Assembly (NCBI GenBank): GCA_012842235.1
Contig: DUTE01000191.1
Coordinates: forward strand, 1-6,211
Origin: Bacillota bacterium
GTDB taxonomy: Bacteria; Bacillota; DTU065
Direction of reading: 5' to 3'
DNA: 6,211 bases
The notes below the pieces were generated by a model that made no database searches, was not told the origin of the DNA, and saw nothing but the letters and a program-made list of their open reading frames with translations. How positions within the stretch are numbered: position 1 is the stretch's first letter; every line of letters starts with the position of its first letter. Shown piece after piece: positions 5,619 through 6,211 of this stretch. The position numbers were made by a program, and so were the translations under genes.

Positions 5619-6211
5619 TTATAATACAGCTTGTTTCAAAAGAGTTACTTCTTCATCTGACAAAGATCTATACTCACCCCGTTCTAAATCTATATCTAAC
5701 TTCAATGGGCCAAATTCAAGTCTTTCAAGATAGACTATGGTATAACCTAATACAGCACACATCCTTTTTACTTGATGAAACTTGCCTTCATCTATCACTA
5801 ACTCACCTTGGTGTTTGTCTATAACTTCAACTGACAATGCTGTCGCAAAGAAATCACCTAGATCTACTCCTTTTAGAAGTGGATCAAGAGAGTTTTCTTG
5901 CATCTGTTCTAATGTTTCAAAATAATATTTCTTAGGTACTTGATATTTTGGCGAGGTCAACATATGACCCAAAGGACCATCATTAGTTAGTAACAATAAA
6001 CCTTCTGTGTCTTTATCTAATCTTCCTACAGGAAACAGATCCCTTCTTTGATCCTCTTTGTCTATTAGCTCTAATACTGTTCTATGAAAATTGTCCTCTT
6101 TTGCGGTGATATAGCCTTGAGGTTTATTTAACATATAATAGATATACTTGGAATATTCGACTACTTCTCCCGCAAACTCAATACGGTAATCACTGACCCA
6201 GGTTTTAAGGT
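5619..6211 (-). CDS. rsuA: RsuA-type 16S rRNA pseudouridine synthase, 5' end cut by the window edge
   Basis: This enzyme isomerises a uridine in 16S rRNA (U516 in E. coli for RsuA) to pseudouridine. An ATG at 6134 is not the real start: the frame continues upstream without a stop for 25 more codons to the edge (ending DYRIEFAGEVVEYSKYIYY), matching the linker between the S4 RNA-binding domain and the catalytic domain in this family. The S4 domain itself lies outside the window. Counting from Met 6134, the catalytic motif LFPVGRLDKDTEGLLLLTND is at 33-52, with nucleophile D40 (codon 6017-6015). Further family blocks are HMLTSPKYQVPKKYY (57-71), the KFHQVKRM loop, and the C-terminal GPLKLDIDLERGEYRSL. 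The LDKDTEG and SPK-VPK-Y forms favour RsuA over RluB. It stops 22 bp before the sigma gene. It is housekeeping and probably not functionally tied to the module, though read-through is likely. Confidence 0.93.
   Translation of the reverse strand, partial: LKTWVSDYRIEFAGEVVEYSKYIYYMLNKPQGYITAKEDNFHRTVLELIDKEDQRRDLFPVGRLDKDTEGLLLLTNDGPLGHMLTSPKYQVPKKYYFETLEQMQENSLDPLLKGVDLGDFFATALSVEVIDKHQGELVIDEGKFHQVKRMCAVLGYTIVYLERLEFGPLKLDIDLERGEYRSLSDEEVTLLKQAVL

Noticed and set aside
5617..5638. TGAAAC (5638-5633, minus strand) resembling an ECF -35 element just upstream of the sigma gene.
   Set aside because: No CGT-like -10 element is found at the usual 15-17 nt spacing (the sequence there is GGCAGG), so an autoregulatory promoter is not supported here.
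5588..5824. Plus-strand open frame spanning the sigma/rsuA junction.
   Set aside because: It is opposite conserved rsuA C-terminal motifs, and the product looks like a reverse-strand translation.
6132..6134. ATG at 6134 as the start of the pseudouridine synthase.
   Set aside because: The frame is open upstream to the edge and the extra residues fit the family linker, so this is an internal methionine.

Overview
The window is a compact block of AT-rich bacterial DNA in which every confidently identified gene is read from the minus strand. The gene families, strong GGAGG-type ribosome binding sites, GTG and TTG start candidates and low GC point to a low-GC Bacillota (Firmicutes) of the clostridial type. 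This is an inference; there is no marker gene here to place it more finely.

In the direction of transcription (high to low coordinates) the order is: a 5'-truncated RsuA-type 16S rRNA pseudouridine synthase running off the right edge; an ECF-type RNA polymerase sigma factor starting 22 bp after it; a membrane anti-sigma factor (zinc-finger N-terminus, one membrane span, large external domain) whose start overlaps the end of the sigma gene; a MoxR-family AAA+ ATPase 28 bp further on; a DUF58 protein after an 88-bp gap; and a multi-pass membrane protein ending in a DUF4129 domain, whose start lies inside the DUF58 gene. A long perfect hairpin at the last stop codon closes the block. The remaining left end (1-194) has no secure gene. 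It holds an unrecognised open minus-strand frame running off the left edge and a possible plus-strand promoter.

The five genes from sigma factor to DUF4129 look like one functional unit. MoxR ATPase plus DUF58 plus a DUF4129 membrane protein is a widespread module. In many bacteria the third protein also carries an external transglutaminase-like domain; here that domain is absent. The ECF sigma/anti-sigma pair directly upstream suggests that the module is induced by, or controls, an envelope stress response sensed by the external half of the anti-sigma factor.

The most unusual local feature is the MoxR-DUF58 gap. DUF58 has a GTG start with no visible ribosome binding site of its own. A well-placed AAAGGAG instead precedes a 16-codon TTG-started reading frame whose stop codon sits in the first codons of DUF58, and the same gap can form a 9-bp stem. 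This looks like translational coupling through a leader peptide.
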